DNA of 12,541 nt, taken from Deltaproteobacteria bacterium RBG_16_44_11. GTDB lineage: Bacteria; Desulfobacterota; Syntrophia; Syntrophales; Smithellaceae. Positions 5,682-12,541 of this stretch are shown in pieces. The translations under genes were made by a program, and so were the position numbers. The notes under the pieces are model-generated. The model searched no databases, had not been told where the DNA came from, and saw only the letters and a program-made list of their open reading frames with translations. The stretch is from the NCBI GenBank assembly GCA_001797845.1, contig MGQN01000017.1, positions 30,431-42,971 of the forward strand. The letters run 5' to 3'. The number at the start of each line of letters is the position of its first letter. Position 1 is the stretch's first letter.

Positions 5682-8495
5682 TTAAGCGTAAATGATTTTT
5701 CTCAAAAACTGCCCGGTTGCGGATTTTTCTTCACCGGCAATTTTTTCGACTGTACCGGACGCGATAATTTGGCCGCCGCCCGGCCCGCCTTCCGGTCCCA
5801 GATCAATAATGTAATCGGCACATTTAATGACATCAAGATTATGTTCAATCACAACCATGGTGTTACCCATATCGACCAGGCGTTTTAAAACATCCAGTAA
5901 TTTTTGAATATCCGCAAAATGCAATCCAATGGTTGGTTCATCCAAAATATACAGTGTATTGCTGTTGATTCTTTTGCCTAGTTCTCTGGCCAGTTTTATC
6001 CTTTGCGCTTCTCCGCCGGAAAGAGTTGTTGCCGATTGCCCCAGGTGGATATATCCTAAACCAACATCATAGAGCAATTGCAGGTGTGTCTTAATTGCCG
6101 GAATATTAGAAAAAAATATAAGCGCCTGGCTTACCGTCATGTCTAAAACATCAGCAATGCTTTTATCTTTATATTTGATATCCAGCGTATCCGCATTAAA
6201 GCGCTTACCTTGACAGGCATCACAGGTTACATAAACATCCGGCAAAAAATGCATTTCAATTTTAATTAAGCCGTTGCCTTCACAAGCCTCGCAACGGCCG
6301 CCTTTCACGTTAAAACTGAAACGTCCGGGTTTGTAGCCGCGCACACGCGCTTCCGGAAGACCTGTGAATAGATCACGAATAAAAGAAAATATTCCGGTAT
6401 AAGTCACCGGATTGGAACGCGGCGTCCGGCCAATAGGTTGTTGATTAATGAGGATGACTCGTTCAATATCACCTAAATCTTTAACCCTTTTAATTTTACC
6501 CATTGCCCCACGGTGCTGGTTTAAACGGCGCGCCACAACTTTATAAAGAGTTTCAATAACCATGGTGCTCTTACCGGAACCGGATACGCCGGTTACCGCC
6601 GTAAATATTCCCACCGGTATTTTAATATCAATATTTTTGAGATTGTTTTCACTGGCGCCTTCTAAAATAATCTGCCGGCCGTCAGAAGAGCGCCTCTTTG
6701 GCGGTAGGGCTATAGATTCTTTCCCGGATAAAAACCTGCCGGTAAGCGATTCATCGCTTATCAAAATTTCTTCCGGAGTTCCCCGAAAAACGACTTCTCC
6801 GCCGTGCACCCCGGCACCGGGCCCCATATCAACAATGTGATCGCAAGACATCATCATTTCTGCATCATGTTCCACGACCAGCACCGTATTTCCCATATCG
6901 CGCAAATTTTTCAATGTGTCAATCAAACGCAAATTATCTCTTTGATGAAGCCCGACCGTCGGCTCATCCAGAACGTATAAAACACCCATCAATCCGGATC
7001 CAATTTGCGTGGCTAGCCGAATCCGCTGACTTTCACCGCCTGATAATGTTAACGTGGATCTGGCCAGGTTTAAATAATCCATCCCTACATTGAGCATAAA
7101 TTGCAGGCGGCTTTTAATTTCCTTGAGAATTCTTTCGGAAATTTTCTTTTCTTGTAACGATAGCGTCAGTTGTTCAAAAAACTCGGAACACTCACGAATA
7201 GACATCTGGCAGAGCTCATAAATATTTTTCCCTCCTACTTTGACAGCCAGGCTTTCCTTTTTTAGCCTGGCTCCCTTACAGACATCGCACGCGCTCAAAT
7301 CAATATAGCGCGCTAAATCATTGCGCACAGCCGCCGAATTGGTTTCCCTCCAGCGGCGCTCCAACTGTTTTATCGCTCCCTCAAATGAACGATGGGCAAA
7401 GTATCTTTTATCGGAACGATCATAATAAAATTTAATACTCTCCGTTCCCGACCCGTAAAGGAGAACTTTTTGAATTTTTTCCGGCAACTTATTAAATGGC
7501 GTGTTAATATCAAACTTATAATGCGTGCTGAGCGCGTCCAGCATACTATAATAATAAAGAGAGCTTCGAGCAGCCCAGGGGGCTATCGCTCCTTCCCGCA
7601 AGGATAATCCTTCATCAGGCACAACCAAATCAACGGCAAAGCGCATGCGTGAACCTAGACCGTTGCATTCAGGGCAAGCTCCATAGGGACTATTGAAGGA
7701 AAACATCCGCGGAGCGAGCGAGGGAATGCTTATGCCGCAATCGGGACAGGCATATTTTTCAGAAAAAAGCAATTCTTCGCCGGAAGAGGTAACTATCTTT
7801 ACCAGACCATCACCGCGAGCGGCGGCAATTTCCAGCGAATCACGCAATCTTTTTCTTACACCTTCCTTCAATGCCAGCCGATCAATAATCAAGTCGATAT
7901 CATGACGTTTAGTTTTACTCAGAACAATGTCTTCGGCCAGATCTTTTATTTCTCCGTCAATCCGGACGCGAACAAATCCTTCCTTTTGGAGTTTTTTTAA
8001 TTCCTTCTGAAATTCACCTTTTTTCCCACGAACAACCGGTGCCATAATGCTGAAGCGCGTACCTGCGTGCAAAGACAAAACATTTTCTGCGATGCTGTCG
8101 ATGGTCTGCGATTTAATCTCACGGCCGCAACAGTAACAATAGCATCTGCCGATGCCGGCATAAAGCAGGCGCAGATAATCGTAAATTTCGGTGACGGTAC
8201 CCACTGTGGAACGCGGATTGTGACTTGATGTACGCTGTTCGATAGCTATCGCCGGCGAAAGACCTTCGATGGATTCCACATCCGGCTTATCCATTTGTCC
8301 AATAAACTGACGGGCGTAAGTGGAAAGCGATTCTACATAACGCCTTTGCCCTTCGGCATAAATGGTATCAAAAGCCAGCGAAGATTTTCCTGAACCGCTT
8401 ACACCGGTAATAACAACAAGTTTATCGCGAGGTATATCTAAACTAATATTTTTTAAATTATGTTGAGAAGCGCCTTTGATTTTTATTGCGTTCAT
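5682..8495 (-). CDS. uvrA: Excinuclease ABC subunit UvrA
   Basis: UvrA is the DNA-damage sensor of nucleotide excision repair. As an ATPase dimer it scans DNA and loads UvrB at lesions, and it is recruited to stalled RNA polymerase by Mfd. The 937 residues match the usual length of about 940. Two ABC ATPase halves are complete: Walker A GVSGSGKS at 31-38 and again at 636-643, signatures LSGGESQR (from 484) and LSGGEAQR (from 825), and Walker B followed by LDEPT in each half. Zinc-binding pairs are visible at C250/C253 with C274/C277, and at C735/C738 with C758/C761; the latter is the C-terminal module that contacts DNA. A further Cys-rich patch occurs at 118-123. The ATG at 8495 lies 20 nt after the stop of the SurA-like gene with only a weak AAGAAG upstream. 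It is the last gene of the apparent mfd operon. Confidence 0.97.
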   Translation of the reverse strand: MNAIKIKGASQHNLKNISLDIPRDKLVVITGVSGSGKSSLAFDTIYAEGQRRYVESLSTYARQFIGQMDKPDVESIEGLSPAIAIEQRTSSHNPRSTVGTVTEIYDYLRLLYAGIGRCYCYCCGREIKSQTIDSIAENVLSLHAGTRFSIMAPVVRGKKGEFQKELKKLQKEGFVRVRIDGEIKDLAEDIVLSKTKRHDIDLIIDRLALKEGVRKRLRDSLEIAAARGDGLVKIVTSSGEELLFSEKYACPDCGISIPSLAPRMFSFNSPYGACPECNGLGSRMRFAVDLVVPDEGLSLREGAIAPWAARSSLYYYSMLDALSTHYKFDINTPFNKLPEKIQKVLLYGSGTESIKFYYDRSDKRYFAHRSFEGAIKQLERRWRETNSAAVRNDLARYIDLSACDVCKGARLKKESLAVKVGGKNIYELCQMSIRECSEFFEQLTLSLQEKKISERILKEIKSRLQFMLNVGMDYLNLARSTLTLSGGESQRIRLATQIGSGLMGVLYVLDEPTVGLHQRDNLRLIDTLKNLRDMGNTVLVVEHDAEMMMSCDHIVDMGPGAGVHGGEVVFRGTPEEILISDESLTGRFLSGKESIALPPKRRSSDGRQIILEGASENNLKNIDIKIPVGIFTAVTGVSGSGKSTMVIETLYKVVARRLNQHRGAMGKIKRVKDLGDIERVILINQQPIGRTPRSNPVTYTGIFSFIRDLFTGLPEARVRGYKPGRFSFNVKGGRCEACEGNGLIKIEMHFLPDVYVTCDACQGKRFNADTLDIKYKDKSIADVLDMTVSQALIFFSNIPAIKTHLQLLYDVGLGYIHLGQSATTLSGGEAQRIKLARELGKRINSNTLYILDEPTIGLHFADIQKLLDVLKRLVDMGNTMVVIEHNLDVIKCADYIIDLGPEGGPGGGQIIASGTVEKIAGEEKSATGQFLRKIIYA

Positions 8496-8515
8496 TTTTT
8501 TGTTTTACTTCTTTT

Positions 8516-9490
8516 TTACAGCTTTATTTCGATGTGCGATTTTTTCCTGACAGAAGCAATCCATTCATCATATTTCTTTTCCAATTTTTCATCTTCGATT
8601 TTCGCCTTAATTTCTTCTCGCACCACATTGATCGGTTTCAAGCCGGCGCCTCTTTTATCCACCACCGTAATTATATGAAAGCCAATATCTGTTTCAATTA
8701 CTTCGCTCACCTTGCCTACGGGAAGGCTAAAAGCCACCGCTTCCAGCTCCGGAATAATTACCCCTCTCTCAATAAAACCAATATCGCCTCCCCGGGAGGC
8801 CTCAGGACCTTGAGAATATTTTGCGACTATTAAATCGAAAGGCTCTCCATTGACAATACGCTTGCGCAATTTATTAGCCTCATCCTTCACTTTTGCTCGC
8901 GTGGTTTTATTCGCTTTGGGAGGCAGTGACAATAACATTTTTTTAATTCTAACCGCTTCTTTCCCTTCGTAATCCTGACGATTTTTATTGTAATAATCGC
9001 CTATTTCTTCGTCACTGACAATTATTTTGGATTGTACTTCCCGCCGTAATAACCGCATACGCATCATTTGGCTCTTTATTTCTTTTTTTGCCGATTCCAG
9101 CGTTTTGCCTTCACGGGCAAGACTTTTTAAAAAATCATCCATACTGGAATTTTTTTTCGCGAGCATCTGATTGAGGGCTGCCATAACTTCTTCATCTTTT
9201 ACGGCAATAGCACCACCGGTTTTTTTCGCCTCTTGTTCAATTAACATATTATCAATGTAACGCTGCAAGAACAGGTTTCTTGATTGATTAATGACCGCTT
9301 CTTTATCTTTTCCTTTATAATTATTCTCGATATTTTTGGCGTAGGGCTCAAAGGCTTTGTTAAATTCGGAAAGCGTTATGATCTCATTGTTTACCACGGC
9401 AATAATTCTATCCACGACCTCGGCGCCAACCGGCATAGATAAAAGCATTACACCCCACATAAATAGAACTATCCTTTTGAAATATTCCAC
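8516..9490 (-). CDS. surA: SurA-like periplasmic chaperone / parvulin-type peptidylprolyl isomerase
   Basis: SurA proteins escort unfolded outer-membrane proteins across the periplasm. The 324 residues open with a signal peptide (positive FKR, hydrophobic 7-18, probable cleavage after VGA at 23). The classic SurA N-terminus follows: EVVDRIIAVVNNEIITLSEF. A helical chaperone region runs to about 175. One PpiC/parvulin domain follows (about 178-278), with SQGPEASRGGDIGFI and GFHIITV. E. coli SurA has two parvulin domains; here there is one, as is common in deltaproteobacterial homologues. A C-terminal helix (about 285-324) probably completes the chaperone core. The start is GTG at 9488-9490, fixed by a perfect Shine-Dalgarno site. 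The gene lies 14 nt after the lipoprotein PPIase gene and 20 nt before uvrA. The gene symbol is by family resemblance only. Confidence 0.85.
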   Translation of the reverse strand: MEYFKRIVLFMWGVMLLSMPVGAEVVDRIIAVVNNEIITLSEFNKAFEPYAKNIENNYKGKDKEAVINQSRNLFLQRYIDNMLIEQEAKKTGGAIAVKDEEVMAALNQMLAKKNSSMDDFLKSLAREGKTLESAKKEIKSQMMRMRLLRREVQSKIIVSDEEIGDYYNKNRQDYEGKEAVRIKKMLLSLPPKANKTTRAKVKDEANKLRKRIVNGEPFDLIVAKYSQGPEASRGGDIGFIERGVIIPELEAVAFSLPVGKVSEVIETDIGFHIITVVDKRGAGLKPINVVREEIKAKIEDEKLEKKYDEWIASVRKKSHIEIKL

Positions 9491-9497
9491 AAAGCTT

Positions 9498-9504
9498 CCT
9501 CCTT
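9498..9504 (-). promoter_or_regulatory. Perfect Shine-Dalgarno site for the GTG start of the SurA-like gene
   Basis: AAGGAGG on the minus strand ends 7 nt before the GTG at 9490 and directly follows the TAA stop of the upstream gene (9507-9505). It is the strongest ribosome binding site in the cluster and decides the non-ATG start. Confidence 0.85.
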
Positions 9505-10512
9505 TTATTTTTGCCTATTTATTTTCTTCCTCAGAACGTTGTTTTCTTTTTTTATCACGGCTTTTAACTTTAATGAATTAAGCCAGCCGGTAAAAGCCGC
9601 TTCTTCCTTTTGCGCACGAATATCGGCAACAACTTCATCTTTGACATCCGCAAAGTTCTTAATCATCGCCGGCTGACTATCCAAAACCTTGAAAATATGA
9701 AATCCATAAGGGCTTTGTACGACCGGACTTATTTTATTTACCGGCAATTTAAAAATTGCCTCTTCCAACGGCTCAGGCATAACCTGCCTGGTAATATATC
9801 CTAAATCTCCGCCTTGACGAGCTTCCGGACCAATGGACAAATTGGTGGCTAATTCGGCAAAATCCTCGCCAGCTTTTAATCGTGCCAATATTTCTTGAGC
9901 TTTATCAAAATCTCTCACAACTATTTGCTGAACACGTACGCGGGCTTCCAGTCTGTAATTGTTACGGTGTTCGTTATAATAATCTTCGGCTTCATCATCT
10001 GATACCCTGATTTTTGTATTTACATCAACCGCAACAAGTTTTTGCAAAAACATTTCTTTTTTCAGCTCTTCCTTCCATTGGTCAAATTTTATATTTTCCT
10101 GCGCCAGCAAGTTGATAAAATCTTCTCCGTAATCTTTTTTAATTTCGTCAATTTTATCTTCCAGCTCGCTCGCGCCTACATAGATATTTAATTCTTGCGC
10201 GCGCAAATACATTATTTTTTCCGTAATCATACCATCCAATACTTCTTCTTCGAGGCGCGTGACATAATTTGGCTCATTTGATAAAGCATCTTTGGATAAC
10301 ATAGACATTTTTTGGTTTAATTTAATTTGATATTCATCGAGATAGATTTTCGCCCCATTAACTGTCGCAACGTAAGGCCTTGAAAAGATATTAATTTTAT
10401 CGCAAGAGACCATAAAAAAAAGCGCCAGTATAGATAAAACACGGCATCCGTTTAATATGATGCGCGTTAGTATTTTTAGGGAAAAATAACCTGTAGCTTG
10501 TTTCTTAATCAT
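9505..10512 (-). CDS. PpiC/parvulin-domain peptidylprolyl isomerase, probable lipoprotein
   Basis: The 335-residue product has a long N-terminal segment, a hydrophobic stretch (about 25-36), and a lipobox-like MVSC ending at Cys37, so it is probably a lipid-anchored periplasmic folding factor. The residue after the cysteine is Asp, which in Enterobacteria keeps lipoproteins in the inner membrane; whether the rule holds here is unknown. A SurA-type N-terminal region follows (PYVATVNGAKIYLDEYQ, 47-63), then helices, then one parvulin domain (about 189-280) with SIGPEARQGGDLGYI and GFHIFKV. It is a divergent paralogue of the next gene, with the same domain order, and the pair probably arose by tandem duplication. 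The ATG at 10512 has no clear Shine-Dalgarno site. It follows the mfd stop by 26 nt, so reinitiation is plausible. A PrsA-like label is possible but less specific. Confidence 0.82.
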   Translation of the reverse strand: MIKKQATGYFSLKILTRIILNGCRVLSILALFFMVSCDKINIFSRPYVATVNGAKIYLDEYQIKLNQKMSMLSKDALSNEPNYVTRLEEEVLDGMITEKIMYLRAQELNIYVGASELEDKIDEIKKDYGEDFINLLAQENIKFDQWKEELKKEMFLQKLVAVDVNTKIRVSDDEAEDYYNEHRNNYRLEARVRVQQIVVRDFDKAQEILARLKAGEDFAELATNLSIGPEARQGGDLGYITRQVMPEPLEEAIFKLPVNKISPVVQSPYGFHIFKVLDSQPAMIKNFADVKDEVVADIRAQKEEAAFTGWLNSLKLKAVIKKENNVLRKKINRQK

Positions 10513-10538
10513 AATTTTTACATATATATCGCTTATGG

Positions 10539-12541
10539 CTATTCGGCAAGCATCTTTAATAATAAATTTGCCTGTATTAATATCTCTTTTGGGGAAAGAG
10601 AAGGCGCGGGAACAAATAACTTGTAATCCGGTGTGAAGCGTAATTCCCGAATTTTCTTGCGATAAAGCGATATAATCTTTTCCGGCTCCACCGAAGAGGT
10701 CTTCCGGAAAAAAATATATAGGTACCTGCCGTCATAGCCCATTTTCTCGCCCTGCAACAATTTAAGACAATTTCTTATGTTAACTACTTGCAATAAATTG
10801 TCCGCCGGCAGGGGCAAGGCACCGTAACAGTCTTCCAGTTCGCTTTTGATTTGATGAATATCCTCATGGTTTTCGGCCAAAGATATTCTTTTGTATAAGA
10901 CTAAACGTTGGTAAACATCTTGCACATATTCCTCAGGAATAAAAGCGGAAACCCCCAACTGAATTTCAGGCAATAATTCTTCTTCGACATTTTTTTCCCC
11001 TTTAATTTCCCGAATCGTTTTTTCCATTAACTCCGTATAGAGCTCGTAGCCGACCGAACGAATATGGCCGGATTGGGAAACGCCCAACAAGTTACCTCCG
11101 CCGCGAATTTCCAGATCGTTACGGGCAATCCTGAACCCTGAACCAGGCTCGGAAAATTCTTTAATTACTTGCAGCCTTTTCATGGCTTCGCGCGAAAGCA
11201 TCGCTCCACGAGGCAACAATAAATAAGCAAAAGCTTCCTGCTTGGCCCGGCCTACACGTCCACGCAACTGATAGAGCTGCGCCAATCCAAGTCTATCGGC
11301 GCGATTGATAATTATTGTATTGGCTGCGGGAATATCCAACCCGGACCCGACGATGGTGGTGCTGACCAGAACGTCACTTTCGTGCCGCACAAATTTCGCC
11401 ATTGCTTTTTCAATTTCTGCCGGTTTCATTCGTCCATGGACAATGCCAATTTTCGCCGGCGGTACAAGACGTTGCAACAGATGGGCAATCGAATAAATAG
11501 AGTGTATCCGGTCATGGACAAAAAACACCTGCCCTTGACGCGCCAGCTCCTTTTCCACGGCAGTTTTAATCGCTTCCTCGTCAAATTCAAGTACATATGT
11601 TTTGATGGGTACGCGCTCTTCCGGCGGAGTGTTAATCACGGATAAATCACGAATGCCCACCAAAGAAAGATGAAGGGTACGCGGTATAGGCGTTGCCGAA
11701 AGAGTAAGCACATCAACCAGTGTACGCATTTTCTTTAATTTTTCCTTGTGCGTTACACCGAAGCGTTGCTCCTCATCAATAATCGCCAATCCCAGTTCTT
11801 TAAATTCGATATCCTTTTGCAGTAAGCGATGCGTCCCCACAACAATATCCACTTTTTGACTTTTTAAATCTTGAATGATTTTCTTTTGCTGGGCTACGGT
11901 TTTAAAACGATTCAGCACCTCGACTCGAATGGGAAAATCTTTAAGCCTGGCTAAAAAGGTCTGATAATGCTGTTCGGCCAAAATCGTTGTCGGCACGAGA
12001 AGAGCTACTTGTTTACCATCCATGACGGCGCGGAATGCCGAACGAACAGCAACTTCTGTTTTACCGAAACCGGCATCACCGCAAATTAACCTATCCATCG
12101 GCTTTACATCATCCATGTCCAGGTGAATATCTTCAATAGCCTTGGCTTGATCCGGCGTTTCCTCATATTCAAAAGTAGAACAAAATTCTTCGTATATCTG
12201 ATCCGGCGGAGAGAAAGCTTTTCTTTCCATTACCTCGCGCGCGGCATAAATGGAAACCAGTTCTTCGGCAACTTCCCGTACCGATTTTTTTACCCTTTCC
12301 TTTAGAGCTTCCCATGAAGTCCCTCCCATCCTATCAATTTTCGGCACATAACCATCGGGGCCGATATACTTTTGAATTTTCTGCAAAGAATTGACAGGAA
12401 TGTAAAGCTTATCTCCATCTAAATATCCGATGACCAAAAAATCGTTTTCGATTTTACCCACCGAAATTTTTTTTAGTCCACGATAAACGCCGATACCAAA
12501 ATCGGTGTGAACTACAAAATCACCTTCTTTTAAATCTCCGA
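10539..12541 (-). CDS. mfd: Transcription-repair coupling factor Mfd, C-terminal part (gene runs off the right edge)
   Basis: Mfd binds RNA polymerase stalled at DNA damage, pushes it off using ATP, and recruits UvrA. The open frame continues past a GTG at 12461 to the window edge, where GDFVVHTDFGIGVYRGL (about 12489-12539, one residue group inside the CarD-like RNA polymerase interaction domain) is recognisable, so that GTG is internal and not the start. About 667 C-terminal residues are present; full-length Mfd has about 1150. The RecG-like translocase follows: Walker A GDAGFGKTE (about 12054-12080), GTHRLLQ, the DEEQ box in IIDEEQRFGV, TLSATPIPRTL, STTIVGSGLDIP, and QLRGRVGR. The end is the TRCF C-terminal regulatory domain (LLPEIQLGVSAFIPEEY onward). 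The missing N-terminus would hold the UvrB-like, UvrA-binding module. The gene ends in TAG 26 nt before the next. Confidence 0.96.
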   Translation of the reverse strand, partial: GDLKEGDFVVHTDFGIGVYRGLKKISVGKIENDFLVIGYLDGDKLYIPVNSLQKIQKYIGPDGYVPKIDRMGGTSWEALKERVKKSVREVAEELVSIYAAREVMERKAFSPPDQIYEEFCSTFEYEETPDQAKAIEDIHLDMDDVKPMDRLICGDAGFGKTEVAVRSAFRAVMDGKQVALLVPTTILAEQHYQTFLARLKDFPIRVEVLNRFKTVAQQKKIIQDLKSQKVDIVVGTHRLLQKDIEFKELGLAIIDEEQRFGVTHKEKLKKMRTLVDVLTLSATPIPRTLHLSLVGIRDLSVINTPPEERVPIKTYVLEFDEEAIKTAVEKELARQGQVFFVHDRIHSIYSIAHLLQRLVPPAKIGIVHGRMKPAEIEKAMAKFVRHESDVLVSTTIVGSGLDIPAANTIIINRADRLGLAQLYQLRGRVGRAKQEAFAYLLLPRGAMLSREAMKRLQVIKEFSEPGSGFRIARNDLEIRGGGNLLGVSQSGHIRSVGYELYTELMEKTIREIKGEKNVEEELLPEIQLGVSAFIPEEYVQDVYQRLVLYKRISLAENHEDIHQIKSELEDCYGALPLPADNLLQVVNIRNCLKLLQGEKMGYDGRYLYIFFRKTSSVEPEKIISLYRKKIRELRFTPDYKLFVPAPSLSPKEILIQANLLLKMLAE

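Noticed and set aside
8486..8833. Plus-strand 115-codon frame opposite the SurA-like gene
   Set aside because: It lies almost wholly inside the SurA-like coding region in antisense, is biased to Phe/Ser by the opposite Lys/Glu codons, and has no domain.
12459..12461. GTG as the start of a 640-residue helicase
   Set aside because: The same frame stays open to the window edge and encodes the Mfd RNA polymerase interaction domain upstream of it, so the GTG is an internal valine codon.

Overview
The window looks like a piece of chromosome from a Gram-negative, probably Desulfobacterota-like ('deltaproteobacterial') anaerobe. The grounds are moderately AT-rich DNA, SurA-type periplasmic folding factors, a lipoprotein, a response-regulator HD-GYP protein, and a gene that appears to need selenocysteine for translation, a trait common in that group. 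The assignment is inferred from gene content and is not proven. There are no tRNA or rRNA genes, mobile elements or CRISPR arrays, and no gap longer than about 200 bases.

Layout from left to right: a short single-helix membrane ORF at the edge (2-130, +); an RlmI-type rRNA cytosine methyltransferase (188-1381, -); a short GDP-mannose pyrophosphorylase (1487-2563, +); a small secreted heavy-metal-associated (HMA) protein with an in-frame UGA (2566-2862, -); a Maf nucleotide pyrophosphatase and a YggS PLP-homeostasis protein as a tight pair (2997-4289, +); a REC/HD-GYP cyclic-di-GMP phosphodiesterase (4292-5479, -). The rest is a leftward cluster running from the right edge: mfd (partial), a parvulin-type lipoprotein, a SurA-like chaperone and uvrA (5682-12541, -).

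The main discovery is the gene at 2566-2862. Ignoring one TGA codon gives a continuous 98-residue protein with a signal peptide and a complete HMA fold. The TGA sits exactly where the second cysteine of the metal-binding CxxC motif belongs, giving Cys-Ala-Ala-Sec. A hairpin with a GGU in its loop lies 11 nt downstream of the TGA, with the GGU at a spacing suited to a bacterial SECIS element. Standard gene calling would miss this gene or split it. A CRP/FNR-like palindrome lies in the divergent promoter region between it and maf.

The right-hand cluster joins the transcription-repair coupling factor Mfd and the damage sensor UvrA, which act together in nucleotide excision repair, with two tandem parvulin-family folding factors between them. 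Gaps of only 14-26 nt suggest one operon transcribed leftward and ending near 5682.
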